From contig CAYXDX010000056.1 in the NCBI GenBank assembly GCA_964463865.1, forward strand, positions 1 through 11,232: a DNA stretch of 11,232 nt. Reading direction: 5' to 3'. The notes under the pieces were generated by a model. That model searched no databases. It was given only the letters and a program-made list of their open reading frames with translations, and was not told the origin of the DNA. This DNA is from Ferroglobus sp964463865 (GTDB taxonomy: Archaea; Halobacteriota; Archaeoglobi; Archaeoglobales; Archaeoglobaceae). Every line of letters starts with the position of its first letter. Within the stretch, counting starts at the first letter, position 1. The translations under genes and the position numbers were made by a program. Shown one piece after another: positions 1 through 6,372 of this stretch.

Positions 1-428
1 GTCATAGCCCTCATCCTGAAAATTTGCAATGGTGGCCAGCGGTCCCTGGACATGACCCGGCCGCCAATCGTGTGCTCTTTCAGAACCTCAACGCTCGACA
101 CAACAAACTCCGCGCTACCTATTTTCACCTCCGGCTTTTTAAACAGCCCTTCGACGAAGCTTTCCGCAATCTCTACTTTCGGGGTAGAAAAGTAGAGGTT
201 AACCTTGTCGCTCTTTATCACGAGCCTATCGCCTATTATATCAAAATTTTTGTTCGGGACGTTTATTCTGCTGAACGTGAAGAACTTAAAGCCACCCGGT
301 TTGTGGAGTTGGAGCGAGAGGTCTGGATTTGCCCGCGAGATACACCTGTAAATAAAACTGGCAATGTGATAGTTGTAGTTCACATCGATCACATTTTTTA
401 AAACGTCGAACTCTATCTTTAACCTCAC
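1..428 (-). CDS. cas6: CRISPR-associated endoribonuclease Cas6 (5' part only, runs off window; apparent frameshift)
   Basis: Cas6 cuts CRISPR precursor transcripts inside each repeat to give mature guide RNAs. The reading frame opens at a GTG at 428 (MRLKIEFDVL...); an in-frame TAA lies at 438-440, so little upstream extension is possible. About 142 codons are visible before the window ends. Compared from memory with Pyrococcus furiosus Cas6, the catalytic triad is kept with exact spacing: Tyr27, His42 and Lys48 correspond to Tyr31, His46 and Lys52. FKFFTFSR, YFSTPKVEIAESFVEGLF and VEVLKE also align. After GGRVMS (near position 48) the frame stops resembling the family. The frame that reads GPLATIANFQDEGYD (45 down to 1) instead fits the conserved LSPIAVT block, and the junction lacks exactly one base. 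The gene is therefore either frameshifted or carries a sequencing error. The C-terminal glycine-rich RNA-binding loop lies outside the window. Confidence 0.85.
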   Translation of the reverse strand, partial: MRLKIEFDVLKNVIDVNYNYHIASFIYRCISRANPDLSLQLHKPGGFKFFTFSRINVPNKNFDIIGDRLVIKSDKVNLYFSTPKVEIAESFVEGLFKKPEVKIGSAEFVVSSVEVLKEHTIGGRVMSRDRWPPLQIFRMRAM

Positions 429-451
429 AATCTCTGTTTAGCGTAACATCG

Positions 452-459
452 TTGATAAA
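452..459 (-). promoter_or_regulatory. Candidate TATA box for cas6
   Basis: On the minus strand this reads TTTATCAA, centred about 27 nt before the GTG of cas6. That is the usual archaeal distance from TATA box to transcription start, so the message would start at or near the start codon. No Shine-Dalgarno is seen. The match to consensus is moderate. Confidence 0.3.
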
Positions 460-485
460 CCTGTTGCCACAAACTAAAAGCAAAA

Positions 486-493
486 TTACTTAT
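486..493 (+). promoter_or_regulatory. Candidate TATA box for the rhodanese gene
   Basis: TTACTTAT, preceded by a purine-rich AGCAAAA stretch that could act as the B-recognition element, is centred about 27 nt before the ATG at 517. This implies an almost leaderless transcript. The sequence is a weak match to the archaeal consensus. Confidence 0.35.
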
Positions 494-516
494 CGCAGAC
501 AAGATTACCGCGACCT

Positions 517-918
517 ATGAGAATACACTTGATTACGCTAATCCTCCTGACACTTTTCGCCGGTTGCCTACAAACTGAGAAGGGAGTTTACAAAAGCGTA
601 AGCGTAGACGAAGCTTACAGGCTAATTCAGGAGAACAAAAACAACCCTAACTTCGTGATAATAGACGTAAGGACGCCAGAGGAGTTTAAGAGCGGTCACA
701 TAGAAGGAGCGATAAACATAGACTACTACTCCCCGGATTTCAAGGAAAGGATATCGAGGCTCGACAGGAACAAGACGTACCTCGTCTACTGCGAGAGCGG
801 TGTCAGGTCGAGCTTGGCGATGATAGTCTTTAAAGAGCTCGGATTCAAAAAGGTGTACAACATGGCGGGAGGAATCAAAAAGTGGAAGGACAGGAATTAC
901 CCGATCGTGCGGAGTTAA
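517..918 (+). CDS. Rhodanese-domain lipoprotein
   Basis: This is a 133-residue protein with one rhodanese domain. Residues 1-17 form a short hydrophobic signal ending in a lipobox-like LFAGC, so Cys17 is probably the lipidated N-terminus and the protein is anchored outside the cytoplasmic membrane. The rhodanese domain spans about 28-131: FVIIDVRTPEEFKSGHIEGA (46-65) is the CH2A-type substrate motif, and the active-site loop is CESGVRSS with Cys92 as the persulfide-carrying residue. GGIKKWK (118-124) closes the fold. Single-domain exported rhodaneses may handle sulfane sulfur, but the substrate cannot be told from sequence. The gene diverges from cas6 and converges on the RPA-associated gene: the two stop codons share a TTAA, giving a 4-nt overlap at 915-918. 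No functional link to either neighbour is evident. Confidence 0.9.
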   Translation: MRIHLITLILLTLFAGCLQTEKGVYKSVSVDEAYRLIQENKNNPNFVIIDVRTPEEFKSGHIEGAINIDYYSPDFKERISRLDRNKTYLVYCESGVRSSLAMIVFKELGFKKVYNMAGGIKKWKDRNYPIVRS

Positions 919-1550
919 TCCTCCAAGAGCTCAGTTAAATCCCACTCTTCCTCTTCGAACTCGAACTCTTCCTCCTCTTCGAACTCCTTCTCTATCTCTT
1001 CAAGCTCCTCTCTTATTAGAGACACCGCTTGCTTTACGACGCCCCTGTATTCTTCAAGGTTGGGGTTGTATATCTCCCACGCGAGTTTCACGTCTTCGCT
1101 TTCCTTCTTTTCCATCTCCCTTATCCGATCCAGCGTCGCTCTCGCAGTTTCGAGAACCCAGTAGTCTCTGACGACGCTTTCAACCTCCACGAGGTTTTCC
1201 GGAACCACGGAAACGAGCTTTCTCGTCGCACCCTCGAAAACCCTGACCTTTCCGACGAGCGCAACGATGACAGGCGGTTCGAGATCGAGGAGGCTTTCCA
1301 CGGCTTCGCTGTTAAACTTTCCGGCGTAAGCGTAGAAGACGCCGGTAGGATCGCTCAGTCTCATTCTCCAGAGGTTCGTGTCCGGTCGAACCTCCTCCTT
1401 GTCCAGAAGAACGGCTACGGAAAAAATTCTGTTGACTCTCTCCCCGAGAGGTGTCAGGACGTAGCGAACGTTTTCGACTTTCATGCTGTGCGTAGACCTC
1501 GTTAATTCGAACGCGAAAAGCCTCTTCGCAACCTCTCTCTTCCTGATCAT
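915..1550 (-). CDS. RPA-associated OB-fold protein (COG3390 family) with acidic tail
   Basis: This 211-residue protein resembles the archaeal RPA-associated family (COG3390), whose genes lie beside RPA in many euryarchaea and whose products are thought to form part of the single-strand DNA-binding complex. Residues about 23-120 fit an OB fold; LGERVNRIFSVAVLL, LWRMRLSDPTGVFYAYAGKF and PVIVALVGKVRVFE are the family-like blocks. RDYWVLETARATLDRI (129-144) is another conserved segment, followed by a helical region. The last 31 residues (181-211) contain 20 Asp or Glu and end in EEWDLTELLED. The ATG at 1550 overlaps the RPA stop codon by 4 nt (ATGA), so the two proteins are probably translationally coupled. 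A GGTGA lies about 6 nt before the start. The acidic tail could contact partner proteins or mask the DNA-binding face when DNA is absent; that is inference. Confidence 0.85.
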   Translation of the reverse strand: MIRKREVAKRLFAFELTRSTHSMKVENVRYVLTPLGERVNRIFSVAVLLDKEEVRPDTNLWRMRLSDPTGVFYAYAGKFNSEAVESLLDLEPPVIVALVGKVRVFEGATRKLVSVVPENLVEVESVVRDYWVLETARATLDRIREMEKKESEDVKLAWEIYNPNLEEYRGVVKQAVSLIREELEEIEKEFEEEEEFEFEEEEWDLTELLED

Positions 1551-2467
1551 ATCCCCTCACCCAGCAACTTGAATTCGTCCAGCTCGGGTTTGTAAAAGTC
1601 CACCTCCTTTACGAGGATGTATCTACCGCCCCTCGTCCCCGTGACTTTGAAATACCTGCCGAGCAGCTTCGCTTTCAATTCGGACAAGACGGCATTTCTA
1701 TCGAGCTTTTCCTGAGCTATCTTCTTAGCGTCCTCCAGGCTAATCCCCGTAAGCTCCTCTATGTTCTCGCTGTTGAGTATTATTTCGTAAACGTTCTCCC
1801 CGTCGTCGAGCACGCCTTTGACTCTCAGGTCGTCGTAGCTTTCGGTCTTTCCGTGCTCAGGACAGCTACCCCTTATCATCGCTCTGCCGCACAACGCACA
1901 CCTCTGAATCAAGCCACTCCCCTGCTGAATCGAGACGAGGGCGCCAATTATACTCACTTCCTTGGGAGGGAGAGGGACGTCTTCGTCGATCTCGACGATC
2001 TGGCTATACCTGTTAACGTTCACCTGCATTCTCCCCTGAAAAGAGTCGGTAACCACGTTCTTGAATATGTAGGATTTCCCTTCCTCAACCTCCCCCTTGC
2101 CAGACTTCGCCCATATGACGAACTTGATCATTCCGGTCTCGTCGCCGATCAATCCGACCTGAGAGACGTTCGGAGACGTCGCATCCCATAGCTGCGCAAC
2201 CTTTACTTTCAAACTCACCCACATTCCGGGCTTCGTTATTTCCTCGATTTTAACCAGTGGAGACTCCCTCTCAAAGAGAATGTCTCTGGACAACCCGTGC
2301 TCCTTGATCAGGTAATTCGTGATCGTTCTGATGATTTCCGTTTCAGGAACCTTGAACTCGTTAAGAAGTAAGTCGACTCTCTTTTTAATCTCGCTTCTGT
2401 TAACCTTAATTCCGCGACTTTCGAATCTTTCAGCAATTTTTTGAGTGATTTCCTCAACTTTATCCAT
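1547..2467 (-). CDS. rpa: Replication protein A, zinc-finger single-stranded DNA-binding protein
   Basis: A 306-residue archaeal RPA (COG1599 type). It coats single-stranded DNA in replication, repair and recombination. Residues 1-65 are helical and probably serve assembly. A first OB fold spans about 70-165 (WVSLKVKVAQLWD, VGLIGDETGMIKFVIWA). A zinc finger of the form C-x2-C-x8-C-x2-H is formed by Cys190, Cys193, Cys202 and His205 and introduces a second OB-like region (210-295). This is the layout of euryarchaeal RPA41-like subunits. It is third in the operon starting at 3953, with 20 nt separating it from the chorismate-lyase-like gene. No clear Shine-Dalgarno precedes the ATG; a run of six T lies just upstream on the coding strand. 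It overlaps the RPA-associated gene by 4 nt, which supports a shared complex. Confidence 0.92.
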   Translation of the reverse strand: MDKVEEITQKIAERFESRGIKVNRSEIKKRVDLLLNEFKVPETEIIRTITNYLIKEHGLSRDILFERESPLVKIEEITKPGMWVSLKVKVAQLWDATSPNVSQVGLIGDETGMIKFVIWAKSGKGEVEEGKSYIFKNVVTDSFQGRMQVNVNRYSQIVEIDEDVPLPPKEVSIIGALVSIQQGSGLIQRCALCGRAMIRGSCPEHGKTESYDDLRVKGVLDDGENVYEIILNSENIEELTGISLEDAKKIAQEKLDRNAVLSELKAKLLGRYFKVTGTRGGRYILVKEVDFYKPELDEFKLLGEGI

Positions 2468-2487
2468 GAAAAAAGAGTCTAAAACAC

Positions 2488-3000
2488 TTAACTTAACTCT
2501 TTCGATTCGTAAAACTTTCTCGTGATTCTCTCAACCGGGAAATACTCGGTTATGTTGAACAGAACGCTGCCACGATGAACTATGTCGTAGTTTCGAACGA
2601 GGAACGTGTCTTCGCCGAACCTGTTTCTGAGCCCGGGAATTCGCTTAAGTTTCGCCCACCTTATTTCTCTCCTAACTTCGAGCTCGTGTTTCCTCAGTAT
2701 TTTTCCGATGGGCATGTCTGCTTTCATCAAATCCTCCCTAACCCCGTCGTTTGCCCTCGCAAGAGGGAGAAAGGACACCGCCAAAGCGTACGTAACTCCA
2801 CCGGAAACGATCTCCACAACTCTCCAGTTAACGAGCTCCCCGTTCGCGACGTTCAAAAGTCTGGATATCCTTTCGTCGGCTTTCACAACTCTTTGAGCGA
2901 GGGTTCGTATCTCGACGCTCTCTCCGGTCAGCGCCTCTATGATCTTCGTGACGGAGCCGTCCGTCGTCGCAAGAATTCTCAGAATCGGATTCATCCCCAA
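2488..3000 (-). CDS. Chorismate-lyase-like protein (DUF98/UbiC-like)
   Basis: This is a 170-residue protein of the DUF98/chorismate-pyruvate-lyase superfamily. UbiC-type enzymes split chorismate into 4-hydroxybenzoate and pyruvate; in archaea the homologue is proposed to supply 4-hydroxybenzoate for methanopterin. Family marks are TTDGSVTKIIEAL near the N-terminus, the segment ALAVSFLPL, PIGKILRKHELEVRRE, and NITEYFP near the C-terminus, whose Glu corresponds to the catalytic Glu155 of E. coli UbiC. The Arg in NWRVVEI may match UbiC Arg76. Start choice: a TTG at 3000 has AGGTGG 7 nt upstream (3008-3013), while an ATG two codons later (2994) forms an ATGA overlap with the upstream stop; either is plausible. 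The gene overlaps the upstream kinase gene and lies 20 nt before rpa. The enzyme activity is inferred from family membership only. Confidence 0.8.
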   Translation of the reverse strand: MGMNPILRILATTDGSVTKIIEALTGESVEIRTLAQRVVKADERISRLLNVANGELVNWRVVEIVSGGVTYALAVSFLPLARANDGVREDLMKADMPIGKILRKHELEVRREIRWAKLKRIPGLRNRFGEDTFLVRNYDIVHRGSVLFNITEYFPVERITRKFYESKELS

Positions 3001-3953
3001 AGGCTGTCCACCTCTCCAACGGGCTTTCCAGCCTTGGTTTTAGGAGCGACGTAGTCGAGGAACCGGTCGAAGTCTACCCTGTAAAGTTTTATTCTGACGA
3101 TTATCGGTGAGAGAGTCGCGTCGTAGTCCGTGAAGCTGATTTTCGACACCGTCGCCACCTGCTTGTTGAGAACCAGCGTAATCTCTCTACCTCTCCTCCT
3201 CTTGAGAATTTCGCTCCTGACGGTATCGAGTATTCTCTGCCTTCTTATTAGCTCTCTGAACTTTTCGAGACTTTTCGCCTTGGCTCTGAGCTTTCCGTCT
3301 TCGATTACGATTTCGGCGTCCGGAAACAGGTTCTTAACGGCGTTTACGACCTTTTCCGGGTCTTCAGTCGGGTGAATGTCCGTTTCGATATCGATTTCGA
3401 CCTTTTCGATGACGCTATCGAGGACTTTTCTGACCTTCTCTTTAAAAGATTCAAGATCCGACGTGTTTTCTATCGTGAAGTCCGCTATTTTCATCGCCTC
3501 TTCCATGCTCCAAGACAGTTCCCTCTCGTCCCTCTTCTTCAGGTCTTCTATGCTCTTTACGTCGTCCTCCCTCTTCCTCTTCAACGCTCTCTGAAACCTC
3601 AACTCGAGGGGGCTTTCGATGTTTATGAGGACGAAATCGTCGCCGAACTCTTTCTTCAGCCTTTCAACTTCGGCTATACCCCTAATTCCGTCTATGACTA
3701 CCGCTCCGTGCTCCTTACCAAGCTCCCTAACCTTGGGAATTATCCTCTTGGCTATAGCGTCCATACCCTCTTTTCTTCTCAATTCCGTAGCGACCTTCCC
3801 GGCGTTCTCGTCCGTAAGCTCCAAACCCCTCCTCCTGACCTCCTCTCTAACGACGTCTCCCATGACGACGACCGGTATTCCCATCTCCTCGGCAACTTTC
3901 GCAGCCGTAGACTTTCCGCTGAGCGGCAAACCGACGAACGCAATTATCTTCAT
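2991..3953 (-). CDS. UPF0200/UPF0201 fusion: P-loop nucleotide kinase with C-terminal RNA-binding-like domain
   Basis: A 320-residue two-domain protein. Residues 1 to about 182 are a UPF0200 P-loop kinase related to dephospho-CoA and adenylate kinases: Walker A GLPLSGKST (8-16), a lid-like segment rich in Arg and Lys (KRKREDDVKS), and VVIDGIRG (85-92). Residues about 184-315 are UPF0201 (DUF54, COG1325), which starts EIDIETDIHPTEDPEKV and is predicted to bind RNA. The two are separate genes in many archaea but are fused in A. fulgidus (AF_1395 by recollection). The substrate is unknown. It is unlikely to be the main archaeal dephospho-CoA kinase, which belongs to another family. It is the first gene of the four-gene operon; a strong TATA box (3978-3985) sits about 28 nt upstream, so the mRNA is probably leaderless. 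Confidence 0.9.
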   Translation of the reverse strand: MKIIAFVGLPLSGKSTAAKVAEEMGIPVVVMGDVVREEVRRRGLELTDENAGKVATELRRKEGMDAIAKRIIPKVRELGKEHGAVVIDGIRGIAEVERLKKEFGDDFVLINIESPLELRFQRALKRKREDDVKSIEDLKKRDERELSWSMEEAMKIADFTIENTSDLESFKEKVRKVLDSVIEKVEIDIETDIHPTEDPEKVVNAVKNLFPDAEIVIEDGKLRAKAKSLEKFRELIRRQRILDTVRSEILKRRRGREITLVLNKQVATVSKISFTDYDATLSPIIVRIKLYRVDFDRFLDYVAPKTKAGKPVGEVDSLWG

Positions 3954-3977
3954 CCAACAAACACTCTAAGTGGAGAG

Positions 3978-3985
3978 TATATAAA
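3978..3985 (-). promoter_or_regulatory. TATA box of the kinase-DUF98-rpa-rpap operon
   Basis: On the minus strand this reads TTTATATA, a full archaeal consensus, preceded by A-rich sequence. Its centre is about 28 nt from the ATG at 3953. The same bases read TATATAAA on the plus strand and could in principle also start transcription toward the oxidoreductase gene at 4027. Confidence 0.7.
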
Positions 3986-3997
3986 TTTTTGAAAACG

Positions 3998-4005
3998 CTA
4001 ATATC
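3998..4005 (+). promoter_or_regulatory. Candidate TATA box for the aldehyde ferredoxin oxidoreductase
   Basis: CTAATATC is centred 25-26 nt before the ATG at 4027, the spacing expected for a leaderless archaeal transcript. The consensus match is moderate. The stronger TATATAAA at 3978-3985 is a competing choice and would give a leader of about 20 nt. Confidence 0.35.
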
Positions 4006-4026
4006 CGAGCAAGATCGTGTTTTATT

Positions 4027-5838
4027 ATGAGCTTTACTTCGAGGATGCTCGAAATAAATCTAAGCGACGAAACTTACGAGGTCGTGGAACTCGACGTCGA
4101 TTACTACGAGAGAAACCTCGGAATAATCGGCATAGCTTACGAAATCGCCGAAAAACTTTCTGGAAGGTTCGACCCTCTTAGCGAGGAGAACTTCGTAATC
4201 CTTGCGGCAGGAATCTTAACGAACACGAAGGTTCCCGGAGCGACGAAGGTCGTAGCAGTTACGAAAAATCCTCTGAACAGAACCTACGGACCCTCAGTAG
4301 GCGGAGGGCGGTTCGCGAGAGACATGAAAAGAGCGGGATACGATATCATACTGATAAAGGGTAAAGCGAGCGAACCTGTGTGGATCGACATAAGCGACAG
4401 GGGTGTCGAAATCAAAAGGGCGAACTTCTGGGGAGAGGATGCGATAAAAACGTTCGAAAGACTGAAAGAGAGGGAAAAGAGCGTCCTCACGATAGGACAA
4501 GCCGGAGAAAACCTCGTCAAATACGCCCTAACGCTCATAGACGGAATACACCACCTCGGCAAAGCCGGTCTCGGAGCTGTTCTCGGAAGCAAGAACCTGA
4601 AAGCCATAAGAGTCGGGGGTCGTCTCGAGAGCGAAATTAAAAACGAGGAGGAGTTCGAAAAAGCCGTTAAAGAGTTCAGAGCCAAGGTTCTCGCGGACAA
4701 AGTGACGAGGCTCTACGCAGAAGTCGGAATCATGGCCGCGTGGGACAACTGGGCGAAGTTCGGATATCTGGCAAGGAAGATGAAGAGCGAGGTCGTGAGC
4801 AGAGACGTTGCCGAGGAGTTCGGAGTCAGGAAGTTCTTAGAAAAAATAAAAGTGAGGAGCGTCGGCTGTTACGGGTGTCCGTCTCCCTGCAAAGCAATAC
4901 TGCGAGCCGAAGTTAACGGAAAAACGATAACGACCCCGGCTTCCCTATACTTAGGCGTCGCGTACGAGTTCGGAGTCAAGTGCGGAGTCGAAAGTGCGGA
5001 AAAAGCCGTTCTCTGCCACGACATCGCGAACAGAGTTGGGATAGACGCGATGATGTTTGCTGAGCTGTTCGACGTTCTCGCGACGCTGAAAGAAGAAGGA
5101 AGAATCGACGTCGAAGTCGAAAGGCGTGCGGAGAGCGTGATAAAGCTACTGAAACTAACTGCCGAAAGGAAAGGAATCGGAGAAAAGCTATCCGAAGGCT
5201 TAGACGGGATTAAAGAACTCGCAGAATTCGACGACTACTTCATAAAGAAGATGGAGCCGCTCTTCGACCCGAGAGTTTCTTCTGGAAGCGAGGCTTTCGG
5301 CATACTTACAAACCCGAGAGGTGCTCAGGAAGGGCCGGTAACTCTGACGGTCCTTCCCGGAAGGAAAAAGGAGAGTCTGGAGAAGTACATGAGGAGCATC
5401 GGCGCAAAAGAGGAGCTTATAGAGGCAACTTTCAAAGACGGTTTCAACTCGGCTCTGTTCACGATAGCCGCTGAGAACTGGCTCTGGGCGTTGAACGGGA
5501 TGGGTATATGCAGGAGGGAGAGCATAGCGAGAAGTTTGAACATCGAAACTCTAACGAAGCTCTTCGTTTCCGCCACCGGAATACACGCAGAGGGAGAGGA
5601 GATTATAGACGCAGCCGCAAGGTCGTTTACGATCGCGAGGAAGCTAAACTGCTCCGAAGGTTACTCAAAGAAAGACGACTTGCCGCCGAAAAAGTTCTTC
5701 GAGCCGCTGAAAACGTGGGAGGGTGAAAAAGTCTGGAGAGATTACCTGACGGGCAAAATCCTGACGCGCAAAGACGTGGTAAAAATGCTCGAAGACTACT
5801 ACAGGTTCAGAGGCTGGAAAGAGGACGGCTGTCCTTAA
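4027..5838 (+). CDS. Aldehyde ferredoxin oxidoreductase family tungstoenzyme
   Basis: A 603-residue member of the tungsten AOR family, cytosolic enzymes that oxidise aldehydes to acids with ferredoxin as electron acceptor. The N-terminal pterin-binding domain shows GGGRFARDMKRAGYD (about 95-109) and GKAGLGAVLGSKNLKAI. The [4Fe-4S] ligands are Cys281, Cys284 and Cys288 (CYGCPSPC) together with Cys495 in NGMGIC, close to the ligand positions of P. furiosus AOR (288, 291, 295, 494). The D-x-x-G-[LI]-C pterin motif reads N-x-x-G-I-C here (Asn490). NPRGAQEGP (436-444) is a further family-like block, though shorter than usual. Length is normal for the family. It is clearly not one of the closest AOR copies, so the substrate (aldehyde, glyceraldehyde-3-phosphate, aromatic acid thioester or other) cannot be assigned. 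No partner ferredoxin or iron-sulfur subunit gene is next to it. Confidence 0.93.
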   Translation: MSFTSRMLEINLSDETYEVVELDVDYYERNLGIIGIAYEIAEKLSGRFDPLSEENFVILAAGILTNTKVPGATKVVAVTKNPLNRTYGPSVGGGRFARDMKRAGYDIILIKGKASEPVWIDISDRGVEIKRANFWGEDAIKTFERLKEREKSVLTIGQAGENLVKYALTLIDGIHHLGKAGLGAVLGSKNLKAIRVGGRLESEIKNEEEFEKAVKEFRAKVLADKVTRLYAEVGIMAAWDNWAKFGYLARKMKSEVVSRDVAEEFGVRKFLEKIKVRSVGCYGCPSPCKAILRAEVNGKTITTPASLYLGVAYEFGVKCGVESAEKAVLCHDIANRVGIDAMMFAELFDVLATLKEEGRIDVEVERRAESVIKLLKLTAERKGIGEKLSEGLDGIKELAEFDDYFIKKMEPLFDPRVSSGSEAFGILTNPRGAQEGPVTLTVLPGRKKESLEKYMRSIGAKEELIEATFKDGFNSALFTIAAENWLWALNGMGICRRESIARSLNIETLTKLFVSATGIHAEGEEIIDAAARSFTIARKLNCSEGYSKKDDLPPKKFFEPLKTWEGEKVWRDYLTGKILTRKDVVKMLEDYYRFRGWKEDGCP

Positions 5839-5839
5839 A

Positions 5840-5847
5840 TTTTTATT
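5840..5847 (+). promoter_or_regulatory. Candidate TATA box for the THEP1 NTPase gene
   Basis: TTTTTATT lies just behind the oxidoreductase stop, centred about 25 nt before the GTG at 5869. Its placement suggests that the NTPase-trm1 pair can be transcribed on its own. The T-run could equally help terminate the upstream transcript. Confidence 0.3.
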
Positions 5848-5868
5848 CCCAAGATCGTAGTTTACTCC

Positions 5869-6372
5869 GTGAAGATTGCTCTTACGGGAAGGCCCGGAAT
5901 CGGGAAAACCACCGCGTGCCTTAAAATTTACGAAAGAATTAAAGACGACTTAAACGTGTCCGGATTCGTCACACTTGAAGTGAGAGAGAAGGGTAAACGC
6001 GTAGGGTTCAAGCTCAAAAACCTGCTGACCGGCGAAGAAGACTGGCTCGCGAAGGTTGGAGAGGGGAAGATAAAAGTTGGAAAATACGCGGTTTTCGTCG
6101 ACAGACTCGAAAGGTTTCTTGATGGTGTGCCGCTAAACTCCGACGTAGTGATAATCGACGAAGTCGGCCCCATGGAGTTGAAGAGCAAGAAGTTCGTGGA
6201 GTTCATCGAAGAGGCGATGAATCGCGAAAACGTCGTCTTTACGATCCACCTGAGGTCGAAACACCCTCTTCTCGAAAGGATTCGAAGAGAGTTTAGAGTT
6301 TACACGCTAACGGAGGAGAACAGAAATCGCGTCGTTGACGAGGTGGTTAGCCTTGTTAGTGGAAGAAGGTAA
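5869..6372 (+). CDS. THEP1-type nucleoside-triphosphatase
   Basis: A 167-residue P-loop protein of the THEP1/NTPase_1 family (human cancer-related NTPase and Aquifex THEP1), slow NTPases that hydrolyse several nucleoside triphosphates in vitro. Walker A is GRPGIGKTT (7-15), Walker B is VVIIDEVGPMEL (93-104), and TIHLRSKHPLLERI (125-138) is another family-like block. Length is typical. The start is a GTG 30 nt after the oxidoreductase stop, and the encoded N-terminus MKIALTGRPG is standard for the family. Its last 20 nt overlap the probable start of trm1, which suggests coupled translation. The cellular role of this family is unknown; a link to tRNA modification is suggested only by the overlap. 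Confidence 0.9.
   Translation: MKIALTGRPGIGKTTACLKIYERIKDDLNVSGFVTLEVREKGKRVGFKLKNLLTGEEDWLAKVGEGKIKVGKYAVFVDRLERFLDGVPLNSDVVIIDEVGPMELKSKKFVEFIEEAMNRENVVFTIHLRSKHPLLERIRREFRVYTLTEENRNRVVDEVVSLVSGRR
6341..6346 (+). promoter_or_regulatory. Shine-Dalgarno sequence deciding the trm1 start
   Basis: AGGTGG sits 6 nt before a TTG at 6353, inside the end of the NTPase gene. The same hexamer precedes moaB by 5 nt and the chorismate-lyase-like gene by 7 nt. It therefore favours TTG 6353 over the longer TTG at 6335 or the GTG at 6359. Confidence 0.55.

Noticed and set aside
24..401. Long plus-strand open frame of 125 codons
   Set aside because: It is the complement of cas6, whose minus-strand translation carries clear family motifs; the plus frame resembles nothing.
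1..516. CRISPR array next to cas6
   Set aside because: No repeated units are present in the window; any array would lie left of position 1.
3372..3992. 206-codon plus-strand open frame opposite the kinase fusion
   Set aside because: It overlaps a clearly conserved P-loop gene and the promoter region; the translation has no family features.
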